Origin: Tridacna crocea
Taxonomy: Eukaryota > Mollusca > Bivalvia > Cardiida > Cardiidae
NCBI GenBank assembly: GCA_943736015.1
Contig: OX031072.1
Span: 7,033,501 to 7,097,500, forward strand
Direction of reading: 5' to 3'
Length of the DNA: 64,000 bases
Position 1 is the first letter of the stretch, and every line of letters begins with the position of its first letter. This document shows, one piece after another, positions 11,370 through 26,300 of the stretch. The notes beneath the pieces were generated by a model. That model saw nothing but the letters and a program-made list of their open reading frames with translations. It was not told where the DNA came from and did not search any database. A program made the translations under genes and the position numbers.

Positions 11370-14300
11370 ATGTTTTGGAGGGGTTTTATTGTTCTCATTG
11401 CAGTAATATTCAACAATGTGATATGTGAATACCAGGCAAACATTGGTAAGTTAAATTGTTTCATAGATATTTTTTACTTAACCCATTACCACACAGTAGA
11501 ATTTTTTTCACTATCCAACTCGAAAGCATTTGCAGGCTGTAATTTCATTATGGTTACCAGCATTTTCTCGTTTTCCCACAAAGTTTCCAACAGGCCACTT
11601 CCTCGGTCGTTAAAAGTTGGTATCGTGTGGTAAAGGGTTAAAATTTTGTAATTATTAAAAGGATCGGCTTTGCTTCTGCGGTACCTTGCTGAAGGACAAG
11701 TAATACTGCTAGTCGAAAGTCGAACCACTGTTGGGTTACTAATCAAATACTTTACCAATGAGTCACTGAAAAACCTTGCTTGTAGCAATGTAACCTAATC
11801 AAAAACCATTTACTTCTTGGTTTGATGGTAACTCCGAAGCTGTTCGTATAATAACTTTGAAAAGGCATCTCCAGCCATAGGTGTGAAGCAAAATATCGAG
11901 ATTGTCAGTTACTTGCTTCAGGCTCAGTGTAGTTTGATCTTGATCTTGACTGCAGAAAAATAACGAGTTGAGCTGAGCAGTATAAGGGAAAAGTTTCAAG
12001 AGAAGGAGAAACGGCACATATAAGAAAAAACATATATTGACCCGTTTTATGATGCAAATCACAACTTTGAACGCCTTTTTCGGCGGCGTAGATCAAGATC
12101 AGACAGAAAAGTATAAATATCGGATCTAGACTGCAAGATCTGAGTGGGATTCAATGGACAAAAACTTTTAAAGTTATGCTACATGTATTATGGGAAGAGA
12201 AAAAAGTCTAAAATAGCTCTATTTACAGTGGATCATGTGGGAAAGCAGCCGGTGGCTTGGAAAGAAAATAGTGCGAAGTACTGGTTAAAGAAACTACAGG
12301 GACGCATGGAAAGGTGCACTGGCCGCCGCGATATAACCGAAATAATGGTGTAAACGGCGTAAACACCATACAATTAATCAACTATTTACAACTATTGTGT
12401 GGTGTCTGTGAGGTAGAGCGTTGGCCTCGTAACCATAAGGTCCTGAGTTCGATACCCGGAAGCGGGTGCCAACTTTAGGAATTTTCATTGGCCCACAGAT
12501 TCAGCGCGAATACTGGTGTAGTTCCCAGGAAGCAGAATCGAGAGACCTTAGTATAAGTTGTTAGAACTGACCCTAACTTGTTTCTCAATCGATGTGAAAT
12601 AAATAGGCCTATATTTAACTATTTACAACGACAAACATTAATTCATACCCATAACTTATTTATCACAATTATCTAATTCAAGAACATGTAAACGTCATCA
12701 AACTTTCCGGAGAACTTCATAGAAGTAGGCGGTCCTCTACCATCCATTTTCCTGAAAACTTTGTCTTCGAGTTCGAGTCTACTGCTGGTCACGTGACGTT
12801 GAACTTGGAAAGAAGCGTTCACTCTGCCAAGAGCACGCCAATCTATACAGTTACAGAGTCTGGGGTACAGTTGGACCAACACGCGAAACAGGCAAGTTCC
12901 GTCGAAACTTTATTTCAAGATTTTTACACTAAATTCTTTACAAAACGACAAAATGTTGACCAGGGCCAATTGAAATTATTTGCAGACGATAAAGAAAGAT
13001 TTTTGCTAAATTGACTTTATGCGCCACCGGAGGCAACGTATATTGGTGACCATAACTCAAAATGGCGACACTGGTAAGCGCCGGTGAAAGCACGCTCTTC
13101 CACTCCTCTGTAGTGGGCTTAGAAAGTATAGTCCGTCATTACATGATACTTTCGTCACATGACCAGAACTCAAAATGGCGACACAAACGCCGGTGAAAGA
13201 AACACCAATGTCGATTACTTTGTGTGGTGTTCAAACAGCATAAGGCCAATCAGACTAGGTGGTAGGAAATGTGAAAAAGGGGGATTTTCTGAAAAGCTTA
13301 AATGTCTTTTAAACTTGTTTTTAGCTCCACTGGCCGAAGGCCAGCGGGCTTATGTCATGGCCCGGTGTCCGTCGTGCGTCCGTGCGTGCGTGCGTCCGTG
13401 CGTGCGTTAACTTTTATTTCAAACATCTTCTCTGAAACTACTCATCCAATTTTGATGAAACTTCACAGAAATGATCCTGCCATGGTCCTCTTCAGAATTC
13501 CTTGAAAGAATTTTATTCTTTCAAAAACTCTGGTTGCCATGGCAACAAAACTGAAAAATATTGAAAATTTTTTAAAATCTTCTTTTCTGAAACCATAAGG
13601 CCTAGGGCTACCAAATTTGGCATGTAGCTTTATCTAGTGGACCTCTACCAAGTTCCTTCAAATAATAGCCCTGGGGCCAAAATTGGCCCCACCCCGGGGG
13701 TCACAAGTTTTATATGGGCTTATATAGGGAAAACTTTAAAATCCTTCTGGTACCTAGCCATAGGGCCTAGGGCTACCAAATTTGGCATGTAGCTTTATCT
13801 AATAGACCTCTATCCAGAGTGCCCAAATGATAGCCCAGAGGTCAAATTTGGCCCGGCCCCGGGGGTCACAAGTTTTATATGGGCTTATATAGTGAAAACT
13901 GTAAAAATCTGTTTGTACAAAGCCATAAGGCCTAGGGCTACTCAATTTTGCATCTAGCTTTATCAAGTGGTTGTCTACCAAAGGTGCCCAAATTGTAGCC
14001 CTGGGGTCAAATTTGGTCCTGTCCTAGGGGTCACAAGTTTTACATGGGCTCATATTGTGAATTTTTTAAAAATCTCCTTGTACCTAGCCATAAGGTCTAG
14101 GGCTACCAAATTTTGCATGTAGATTTATCTAGTGGGCCTCTACCAGGAGGGCCCAAATTATAGCCTAAGGGTCAAGTTTCTCCCCACACCAGGGGTCACA
14201 AGTTTTACATGGGCTTTTGGGGTGAAAACTTTCTAAGTCATCATGTTACTAACCATAATAAAGACTAGGACCACTAAATTTAGCCCTTTCTCATGGGTTT

Positions 14301-17300
14301 TATGTTTTACATGGCATTTTATTGAGAAAAGTTTGAAAATCTTCTTGTTTATAACCACACATTCTAAACTGGTATTATTTGGTATGGGGCTTTATCTTTT
14401 AGACTTCCACCAGGATTCATGTAATTATAGCTTTGTGGTCAAAATTGGACTTGCCCAGGGGTCACAACTTTTTTGTAGGTTTTTATGGAAAAAAATTGTA
14501 TGCCCTCAAGTTTGAAACCAGTTGGCCAAATAATGTAATGTTTGGCTTGTAGTGTTTTTACGAATTAGCCAGTGGAGCGATACAGGGCCAGCATGGCCCT
14601 CTTGTTTTTTTTAATCTTACCTGAGATCCATCGGTGTCAAAACTGTTGTCATCATTCAAGGGCGCAGCCATCTTTGTTAAAATTGGCGTAAGATTCTGAT
14701 CAGTTAAGAAACTCCAAAAAAAAAAAATAGTTCCATTGTATACAAGTAAATTTTGAATGCACCTATAATGCATCCAGAATCAGTTTTCTTTTGTCTGCTT
14801 TGTAATGTTACATATGAAACAGTTAAACAGTAACAAGACATGTTTTCCTCGGTTTGACAAGATTCTTGCCATTTAGCCCCGAATGAGGACAATCCCCCCC
14901 GCACAGTTGCCCCCTGAGGACAATTCCGCTGGAAATTGGTGTGACTTATTGCATTTTGTAGGGGTTTTGCGATTTGTAGCTGCGTCATTGAAAAAGGGGT
15001 CTTCATGTTATATTTCATTTTATTTCTTGTGAATGCAACTCCTCCCACGTTTAATGACGGATTTGGATCATATTTTCGCAGAATGTTCCTCATCATGTGA
15101 CCTATAGTGCATATTGTCAAGGTTATGTGATTCATGGTTGCATCATGGAATAGGGGGGCTTCATGTTATATTTCGTTTTATTTCTTGTGAATGCAACTCC
15201 TCCCACATTTCTTGATGGATTTGGATAAAATTTTCACAATGTTTCTCATCATGTGACCTAGTGCATGTTGTAAAGGTTTTGCAGTCCATAGCTGTGTCAT
15301 TGAAAAAGGGGGCTTCATGTAATGTCATTTTTCAACATTATATCTTTAATTACTGGACATATCTAAACAGATTTAGATGGAATTTTCATAGGTCATGTGA
15401 CCTAGGCATATTGTCAGGATTTTGGAATTTATTGCTGTGTCATGGAAGAAGGGCTTCATGTCAAATTTAATTTTTTATTGAGGTATCTTTAACGAATAGA
15501 CATAATTTCATGAAACTTCATATCTTTATTGCCCAGTCAAAGTAAATGACCAATGAGTCCATTGTGCATCCCTCAGTCCGTCTATCAGTCCTTGCGTAAA
15601 CCTTTTAGATCACATGATCAAAATATTCATTGAGCTACCTAGGTAGGTGCTAGAAATTCCAACACTTTAGTCTCTAGCTAGCTACTTGAAATGGCATATA
15701 TTGTGACGATGGCACTCTTGTCAGTCTTTGAACAGTTAGGAAACATTGTGGGAAAAGGAGAAAATGCTGGTTAACAGCGTTTTCTCTTTTCCCCAAAACG
15801 TTTCCAGAAAGCTTCTCTTTCAGGGTCGACATTGTGTGGTAAAGATTTAATTTTTATTGCTTTCTGAAAGAAATTAACAGCAGACATATTTGTAAAATTC
15901 CTAGTAAAATATGGATCAAACGGCCTGAGACACGTGTTCACACTAGAAAATGCGTAAAAGCATTTTTTGCGCAAGTCTTAAAATTGTACATATTCTGTTC
16001 TGTTCATGATATTACTTTTCTCAATTTCAGGAAAATTTCGCCCTGTATCAAGATATAAGTCTCGGTGCGTCTGTCTTAGTTAAAACTCCTGAACCTTCAA
16101 CAGGTCAATATCAGCTGGTAGGTACCACACCAACCTTTCACTTTAACTCTTTACCAAACAACAAAATTTTGGACTGGCCCAAATTCACAGCATTTGCAGA
16201 TGGCAATTTTGATGGGAATCGAAAAGTGAAATTCAATCTTTGAAGGGAAGAAAACATTGGTGGAAAAGGAGAAAATGATGGTTACCAGCGTTTTCTTCTT
16301 TTCCCACAATGTTTTCAAAAGCTTCTCAGGGCAGTTTAACCCTTTACCCCATGAGGCATTTCTATGGTATCTGTAATTGACCCCAAATAACAGCAAGGAT
16401 ATAGCTGTTTCTTTTGCATATATGACAGCTATTGATAGCATAGAAAACATTGTGGCAAAAGGTGAAATTGTTCGTCACGAGCAATTTCACCTTTTGCCAC
16501 AATGTTTTCCAAAGGCTTCTGCAAGCAATGCGTAGAAACGAGTATCTGTGGAGTAAAAGGTTAAAGGAGGGATTGTGTGGTAAAGAGTTAAACCTTCCCA
16601 TTGCCATAGACAAAAATAATTGATTGTATGAGGTTGAAGTCTGTTTTCAACATCATTTCAGTTATATAGCGGCAGAGCGCCATGGAGTTTCTTTGACCAG
16701 CACTCTTCACCATGAATATTCTTTCCAAGCCACTGGCTGCTTTTCCATTTAACTATCATCGAAACAATGGTCAGCTGTGAGAGAGGAATGAATCCTTTCG
16801 CAATGACTGTCTTCAATCCTTGGAAGGAAATTGCACAAGCCAAGGATTGAACCAGCCACCTCCTGTTCTCAAGTCCTGTAGGCTATCCACTGAGGCCAAG
16901 CTCCAGATTAAAACACAGAGCAAGCATTCTGATCATGACTATCTATACTGTCCGCCAGTTAACCCTTTACCCCATAAGGCATTTCTATGGTATATCTAAC
17001 TGACCCCAAACAACAGGAAGGACGAAGCTGTTTCTTATGTGTATATGACACTTGTTGATAGCATAGAAAACATTGTGGAAAATGTGAAATTGCTCGTCAC
17101 GAGCAATTTCACCTTTTGCCACAATGTTTTCCAAAGGCTCACACAAGCAATGCGTAGAAATGAGTATCTATGGAGTAAAGGGTTAAATTGAGCCTATCAG
17201 ATAAAAAAACCCCCAAAACTTTAGTAGTTTGGATGGATTAGGTAGAAAAAGATCCATTTATATTTGTTTGATACACTGATCCTTTTTCATTATGTTAAGT

Positions 17301-20300
17301 ACTTTAAGATAGTGCACCCCAGTGCGGATTCCTGTAACATTGCCTTTCACCACTGAAAAACATACGGATTAGGCTAAGACTCAGGAAATCTGTAATTGAT
17401 TGGCCAATAGATACTAGTTCCCTGCATCGCGTCTGGAGTCTTAGCCGAAACCATGCTATGAAAGGCTATGTTACACAAATCTCATTATGGTGCTCTATCC
17501 TTAACTCCTTTACTGCAATTTTCAAAACAGAAGTCATATACGTCATTCTATAATATCTATGGTAACCAGTCTTTAAAATACATAAATATTGATTATCCCT
17601 ATAGATTTTCAGAAAAAATTCTTGCAGTACCTGTACATAGTCACTGGCTCTTGGGTGAATATCCAACTCCATATATATTTTTTAATAGATTTTGAGGGAT
17701 TGTAAAGTAAAGGTAAACAAATATAAGCCGATTTCTTTACAAATAAGTGCTTGAAAGATGCCAGTACTATTCATCCTCCTAATATACCATTCTGTGATAA
17801 TGATGATGAAAAAATGTCAAACCGTCTCGTTTTGGTGCCAGCAGGGACCATGTATATAACATGCCTGGTCACAGGCTGAAGCGTTTCATAGATTTGAATT
17901 ACTCAAAACTTCAAGACTGCAGGAACAATTATTGTACTTTTAATCAGAAAACTGCTTTTTTTAGTTTACTGTTTTCCACATGTAAGAACGGTGATGATTG
18001 GCTGGTTTACAATTAGGGTCAGACGAAATGTTCATTTTTTTTCCTTTAACTCTCGCCAGCCATTGAAATTACCATTCACGAATTTTCAGTTGACAACATG
18101 TTGGCAACCTTCGACCCAATCAGATGCTTAGTCATAGTATTATTAGAAGTGATATTAGATTGGTTTGCGAATATTTAACGACCCCTGCTTTCTCAAATAT
18201 GAACTGTTGCAGTATTCTAAAGATAGTGGTCCGTTTAAGAACTTGAAAAATATGTATTTGTATATTCTTTTCTCCTATTTCAGAAAGGAGCTTTCACATT
18301 TAAGGGGAACCATTACGAACTGGAACCATTGAATTCTCTACGCCATAAACGTGACGTAAATGATGAAGATCTTGAGGGATACCAGAATAATGTGCACTTG
18401 CTTCAACAATTAAATGTCCCATATGGAGACTTCAACGGAGATGAACTGATGCCTCCAGGTTCTTACATACGTAACATTAATCACATTTCACATATTCACT
18501 GTTTTTATCTGTGGTGAATAGAATTCTGTCCTGGAGTCTATAAGCAACATTTAAAGAATACTTGCGAGGATTGTTTGGTGTCATTTATGTACATTCTAAT
18601 TTGTATGTGGCAGCCAGCCAAAGAACACTAGCAATGCTGACCTCTAAAAGCAATTGACTTTTTAATACAGGATCGTTAACATTTTAATTTGAGATTTCTG
18701 AATTTAGAATATTGATTTGATTGAAGAGATTTGTAAATAGGATCGTTTACACAAATTTATGTTAACTTTTCTCAACAACTGAAAAGGAGAGATAATTCCA
18801 GTTGTCATATTTTGAGAGGCTGAGATTTATTGAATGTGTTACGTTGTTGTAACAAATTGTCCTGCATGAATGGTTATCGTTACTTAATAAAAACAAATTG
18901 TTCAGTTCTTATAATGAATGGGTTTACTTTTTTAAAGCCAACTTTCCTTCACAAATGACTGTATGTGCTAAATCAAGCTTTCTCCACTTTATACTGAATA
19001 AGTTATTATTTTTTTGTAAATTGTCCTGCATGAATGAGTTATTCTATAAAGTTACCTTCTATTCTTATAGGGAATAAATTATTGGTTTAAGCAGTTTTTC
19101 TTGAATGAGATTTTTTTTAAACAATCTGTCCTTTCTTTCTACAGCTGTAAGTTCTGGTTTGAACAGAGATACAGAACCACCATTTCCAGATTTCGACGGC
19201 AGTGATACAGACAGTGCACCTGTTATACCTCTAGTTGTGAGTACTGTGTTGAAGTTCTTGTTAACCCTCTGGCCACTAAGCACAACTCACTGACCTTTTG
19301 TGGACAGTGTAGACTAAGATTAGAATGTGCAGTTTGATCTTTGATAGATCTACATTTTCTGATAAGGACATATTTTCCCCAAGAAATCACTGTTGAAACA
19401 GAAAGATTTGGATTCTTACTACTGTTGTAATAATACCACTTCACTTCTTTAGCGGGAAAATGGTTCACCCGATACATTGCAAGCTTTCTTAAAATTTGCC
19501 AACAGAAACAAATTACACAGGTAAAATACCATGACAGGAAAAGAAATATGATTTTCTCACAATTTGGAAAACATTGTTGGAAAAAGAGTGGCTTGGTACA
19601 GGTAAATGTGTTGAATGTTTTGAAATGTTTTCAAATGCAATCAACTGCATGAACCTTCAGGATTATATTAATGTTAAAAATGCATGACTATGATTACCAA
19701 AAAAACCTTACAGTATTAAAGCATTTTAACCATGCTCTTTGAAAAGGGGATTAAATGCATAAAAAAAAGGAAAGTATCAACTCTGGTTAGACTGCACAGT
19801 CTGCTGACCTGTGTCAAAACTTTTTGGTCAATGTTCTGAATGACAAAGGATCAGTCTACCTCATGAATTGGTTGGTTGTAAGTAAAAATGAACTTTATAA
19901 TCCACACCCATGTGATGATTAGCTTGATTGGCCCACATTGGGCGCCAATGTAACAGTTCTTACTAATAGCCGTCCCTGGCAGGGTTTGAACCCTGGACCT
20001 CTGGTTCTCAAAGCAAACACTCTACCATGTTGCTACAAAAGCTAGCTCTATAGCAAGGCAGTTAGAAGTGTCCCCTTATACCAACAGAAGCTATACCTTT
20101 ACATCTATCTGTTGGATAGACCAGTGTACTACACAACGTGCCACTGAAATGCATTGACAGTACAATTATCATTCAGTTTATCTGTCTTTTTTGGGTCTTA
20201 CAGATTAATTTAGGAATTTTGGAATTCTCGTTAGCTTAAATGCTTAGACTTGGAAATTTTTTTTGATCAGTAACATATATAACCTATAGGAATGGCTTTT

Positions 20301-23300
20301 TGGTTGATTATGCTGGCCATGAAGATGATAAGACACTGCAGTACACATGTTATGATCTTTGACTGACCTCGACTGCAAGTTGTGGGATCTGTTTTCACAA
20401 AATAAAGATTGAAATTGAAATAATAGGATTATTTTGATCAAGCATGGTCAATCCTGTTTTTTGTGGCAGACAATGTTTTCTCTCTATTTCAGATGACAAG
20501 ACCTGAACTCCACGATGTTCCTCCCAATGCTGAAAGTGTAGAAGGTATATCGTAACACTCTTCTTTCTTCAGTAATGATTTTGTTAACTCTTTGGATGTT
20601 GAGTGTGACTCCCTGACCTATTGCGGACAGTGCAGATCAAGATCAGACTGCACAGAAAGTGCGGTCTGATCTTTGATCTACACTTTCCGATAAAGAGATA
20701 TTATTCCCCAAAACAGAACTTTGATACAGCGATATTTTGATCTTAGTTATTTTATAGCAGAATAAGGGTTAAATGAGGTTATTTACCAATTTTTTTTTTC
20801 ATAATCGTGAATATTCTTTGTTTGTAACACATGTATACATTAAGCCATACGCTGTGAAAAGAGGGTTTAACACATCTGCAAAAAAGTGTCAACTCATGTC
20901 AACCTGCCAGGACTGTGCAGGCTCACATGGTTTGATACTTTTTGCAGATGCTCTTTTTTCACAGAGCATGAATCATTTTACATTAAACAGGATCCCGGAA
21001 GAAGAGACAGGTCGACACAGGTGTACGATATATAGAATATATTGTTGTGACTGACTATCGAAACATGGACCGGTAAATATTCTTTCCTCTAAATTTTGTA
21101 TGTTGACTGAATGTGTGATACTTAGCCTCTCACATCTGATGCATTTGAGAAAAGTAGTCAATCACATGGAGAGAAATTTTTGTCAGTTCTGAGTGAGACA
21201 AGTAGGAAATGCAGGCATAGGTGCACTAATTAACCTTCGGTTTCGACTTTTTTTTAATAGTTTTGCGCAAATAGCTTATATAATCAGTAACTTACAGGGT
21301 TTGAGAACAGGGGGGTCGTTAATTCGATCTGCGGCTCGGCCATTTTTTTCTGAGGATTGATGATGTAAGTTGTGATGTCATTCATTCATCTCTCACAGGT
21401 GACCATTTTTTCGACGATGGTAATGTGGGAAAGCAGCCAGCGGCTTGGAAAGAAAATTGTGCGAAGTACTGGCAGCCATGATGTAACTGAAATGATACTG
21501 AAAACGGCTTCAAACATCACACTATCAATCATACAATCAATCTACCTGCTTTGCATTTGTTGCTGCCTTTAGTTAGACAGATGTTTGTAATGGACTCCTC
21601 TCCACTCCACATTCTGAAATCTGTATGAAGATAAAATACAAGCATGTGTGCTGTAATTTGTTGATTCAACATTTTTTTAAAATGATAACTCTAAAGGCAA
21701 CGGTTATTTTGGATATATTGTTTCATTTTGAATTGATGTCTCCATGTATATTAAAATCCTTGAGCAGCTAAGCTTGACTCATCGATTACTTGTGAACAGT
21801 ATAGATCAAGATCAGACTGCACATGCATGTAGTCTGATCTTGGATCTACACTGTCCAATACGGAGATATTTTTTTCATCAGAAAGGAAATTTGAAATATC
21901 ATTATTCAGATTTTTTCTAACAGCTTGAAAGTTTCATTTCATTCAATTAGCAGGATAAGGGTTAAATTACTGTCTTTATGTTGCTATTACATTTACTGCA
22001 GATGGAAAGATAAAGTTGGTGGGATAACAGAAGAAGACAAGATAAACAGAGCATACGCTGCCATGCACGAATACTACCTGTATATTATGAACGGCGTAAG
22101 TTAGTTACTTTTTAACTCATTACCACATAATCCCTAATTTTGACATCTCTAAGAAAGAAGCCTTTTGAAAACACTGTAGGAAAAGGAGAAAATGCTGGTT
22201 ACCAGCATTTTCTTCTTTTTCCAGTGTTTTCTACCCTTCCCAGAACAAATTTCAATTTTTCAGTAACCTTTATTTTGTCGTCTGCAAATGCTTTCAATTT
22301 GAACCAGTCTAAAATTCTGTCAAGTGGTAAAGAGTTAAGATTATGAAACCATACTCAGCAGTAAATATAGTGCAACGTAGACATTTTCTTGAGGGCTATT
22401 CATCCAACCTTGGCAGTTTACATCTTTCAATATGAGAGTTAAGGGTCGTATACTCACTAGCTCACCGGTAAATATGGTGTAACATCGACATTTTTGTGAG
22501 GGCTAGTTGGCTAATCTCGGTAGTTTCCTTCTTTTGATATGAGCTAGCAAGCAGTATATATATCTAGAGTAGCTAGTAATATATATATGTAGAGTTAGGG
22601 CTGTAGACCTTAATTGCGACATGACTAAAATGAAGATTTAAAGTCGAAAGTCAAAGCTCAAATCTTGCTACTTCAAAGTTACATTTTTGGCAAAAATATC
22701 TCCTTATCGGACAATATAGATCCAAGATCAGACTGCACATTCTGTGCAGTCTGATCTTGGATCTATATTGTCCACAAAAGGTCAGTGAGTTGCTCTTAGC
22801 AGCTGAAGAGTTTTCTTTTAATGGTGGTTTGTTTAACATTTGTTTAAACTTTACATCAAAACTATCTCAGCTCATATTTTCATGTATGTCCATGGTTTCA
22901 CCCCTATCTGAAGTGTTTTGCCTAAGGATAACTAAAAAGTACTGCTGTGAGTGAGGATCGAACTCGGGATCTCCCGGTTACAAATTATACACCTGACTAC
23001 TGTGTCACACAGGACCATGTGTAAATAAAAGACTGCTGTTACACTGCCAACATATGGGTGTAACTTTATCAATGCTTTACTAGACAACGAAATCACTCAC
23101 TTTCTAAAGGTAAATAGCTAAGGTCCTTAAAACATCCAGTAGCAACATAACATGCAGTCTGATCTTAGAGCTGTCCACCATTTTGAGAATCATCTGTCAA
23201 AACAATGTAGTTTAGCAATGCTGTGGATTTTAAATTTTTCTTTTTATGGCAATGTTCTCTACCACGGAAGTATAAAAGCTCATCGATTTTGTCGTCTGCA

Positions 23301-26300
23301 GATGTTTTAAATTTCGAAGGGTCTATATTTATCATTTAGAAAATGGTGAGAAGTTAACATTTTGTGTACTTTTCAGGTTGACATCAGGTTTCGAACAGCA
23401 ACTTCGGCTGGGAAGCAAGTCCGTGTAGTCTTCACAGCTCTTCTTGTGTCCCTGGTAACATCAAGTTTTGTACTGTGCACTAATAGCTACATTATGTGCA
23501 CCGATTTCAGATAATATACACACGTTGCTAAAATGAAACAATTAATTGTTAGATAAGATAATGGTCACCATTTTCTAATTATGGTCCATCAGTTTGTAGA
23601 TACTGTTCACCAAATTGCTGAATATCCCTTGCAATTATTAGTGCAAATTGCTACATAATATGTTAACTGAGTGTGGGATATATAAATATGTAATGTAAGT
23701 GATAGCTACATAATGTATGGCATTTTTTAGGTAAAAGTTTTGGTAAAAGTTGCAAGACAATGTACACAGATACCTTGTTAATATGCATTTCGTGCTAGAT
23801 ATTTTACCTGATTTGTTAGATAATGTGCACCTATTGCTAATAATGTCTACCCAATCCTAGGTAATATACACAAGTTGCTAGATAATGTACAGCCATTGCT
23901 ATATGCTATACACCTACTGCTAGATGTACTCCAGTTCTTAGATAATGTGGGCCTATTGCTAGATAATTAACATCCAGTGCTAAAATATCTACACCTTCGT
24001 AATGAACTCGTAAATAACTTGTAACAATCTGTAAATATTGTATTGCCAGATACTGTTTGTATTGCAGCTATGCATCTGTTGCAAACTTTCATGTTTGCAT
24101 GACAATTTCATGATTTTTAGAAAGATAGAGAATTAGGGAAAAGCTAGAATTTAGGCATGTCATACAAATTCTAAAATTCTATGATTTGGACAGGTAAGAC
24201 CCATGGACAGAGCATGTTGGAATTCAATAAAATGACAGTTAACCTTCGGCTTTCCATTTACAACATTAATTTTCCTTGAATCATAGAAATTATATTGGAT
24301 ACATAAATCCCAAATTAGCCAGAGATTTTAGAGACTTTTCTTGAAAATTTACTCATACAAAAGAAATGAAAAAGTTGCAACATTGTTTCAAATGCAAGAG
24401 TTACTTACTGTTTACACAAAGGTTTTTCTTCTCTCTCCAGGATGAAAGTACATCACCATGGATACAAAACAATAAACTAAGTGAGAATACAATCGATGAT
24501 GCTGGTGTATTGTTAGACTTTGCGATGTGGAAAAACTCAATTATTCAGTATCTACCAACTCATGATCATGCTGGGCTTTTTACTGGGTGTGTTTTCAATC
24601 TTTGCCCTTCTGTTGTTGATCACAGCTCAACCCACCTATTTTATTTACCTTGTCCCTTGTTTTCAAGAGCGCCCATGGTCTTAAAACCCCAGAATCGTTT
24701 TGTAAGGGGTAAAACTGCTAAGGAGATAGATAAAAATTTCTCAGCCAACAGTAATAATTAAAATATTGTGATTTCAAAATTTTGTTGGGGAAAAAAATCC
24801 TAACACACTAGACAATGTAGAACATGACAGAGACACTCTCTAGAGAAGCTTAAAACAACATTAAATCAGTCCATCAAGACACCTGTTTAACACATCCAAG
24901 CCTAGACCACTAAGCCAGGGATGACTCGATTTCAACATGAGCTGATCAATCTAAAGTTCTCTCTTCTAACTTTTCAGATTCGACCTAGCCACCCCTACAT
25001 CACCTAGCTCTATTGGTAAGTAGGGTCTTTATCTATAGTCTACAGAGATGGTATACATGTATACAAAACCCTCTTTTAAAGCCCTGAAACTGGCTTAACT
25101 CTTTACCAAACAAAAAATTTTTAGACTGGACCCAATTCAAAGCATTTGCAGACAACAAAATAAAAGTGACTGAAAATTTGAAATTTGTTTTGGGAAGGGC
25201 AGAAAACATTGTGGGAAAAGGAGAAAATGCTGGTTACCAGCATTTTCTCCTTTTCCCACAATATTTTCAAAAGGCTACTCTCTCAGGGTCGTGAAAAGCC
25301 GGGTTTGTGTGGTAAAGGGTTTTGTGTGTTTGTACATGTATGTGTGGAGGATTTAGAATAAGATCAGAGTACACTGGGAGTGCAGTTGATCTTGTATCTA
25401 TAGATGCAGTCCAATATTATGTTATACATACTGACCGAAACTGTCTGAACTTGGAATTATTACAAATTTGATTCCTAAATCAGAAAAGTCTGCTGCTTTA
25501 AATCAGTGAGTTGAGCCTTAACCCTTTACCACACAAGGATGACTTTTGATGACCCTAAGGTGGAACCCTTTTTAAAACATTGTGGAAAAAGGAGAAAATG
25601 CTGGTGAATTTTTGAAATTGTCATAGTAAAAGGAGAAATTGCTTGCAACGAGCACTTTCTTTCTTTTACAGAAATGTTCCATACTTGTTCATATATTAGA
25701 CTTTAACTTATGTTTATCATTTCTCTCTGATTATGGATGTTATCTCATTTTCTGCAGCATAATGTGTCAGGAAGGTGATCTTTTTCTCAAACATTTTTTG
25801 GATGATAGCAGCAGTAGGTTTTAATTCTTTTTTTTTTTATTCTTGATACATTTCACATCATGTTTTTTAGCTTGGTGTAAATATTTAGCTTGTTGTTAGC
25901 ATTTTAACCATTTATCACAACTTTACTTCAAAAGCCACCATATGGGGGATGCATTTTTAGGTGTTTCATGAAAATAGGTGAAAAAGAAAGCAGCCATACA
26001 CAAGCATATCTTTTATTTTAGGTATGGGTTACCTGAACTCCATCTGTCAAAATGCCTGGGCTGTATCAGAGACAGAGGAGAACTATAATGCTGTCACAAT
26101 ACATATTGCTGCACATGAGTTGGGTCACAAGTAGGTGCTATAATGTCTTCTAACCACTCAAAAATTACTCACACTGTAAAAAATATTCCAGCCAGTCCTT
26201 TGGATAAACTAGATCACAAGTAGTTGCAATTAGATCATATGTGAGTTATTTGACATTGCAGGGTTATCCAACATGATCAATGCTGTAACAATACATATAG

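Noticed and set aside
12390-12615. Functional tRNA gene at the tRNA-like sequence
   Set aside because: A- and B-box-like parts are present but the cloverleaf arms are not complementary and a SINE body and tail follow, with other copies elsewhere.
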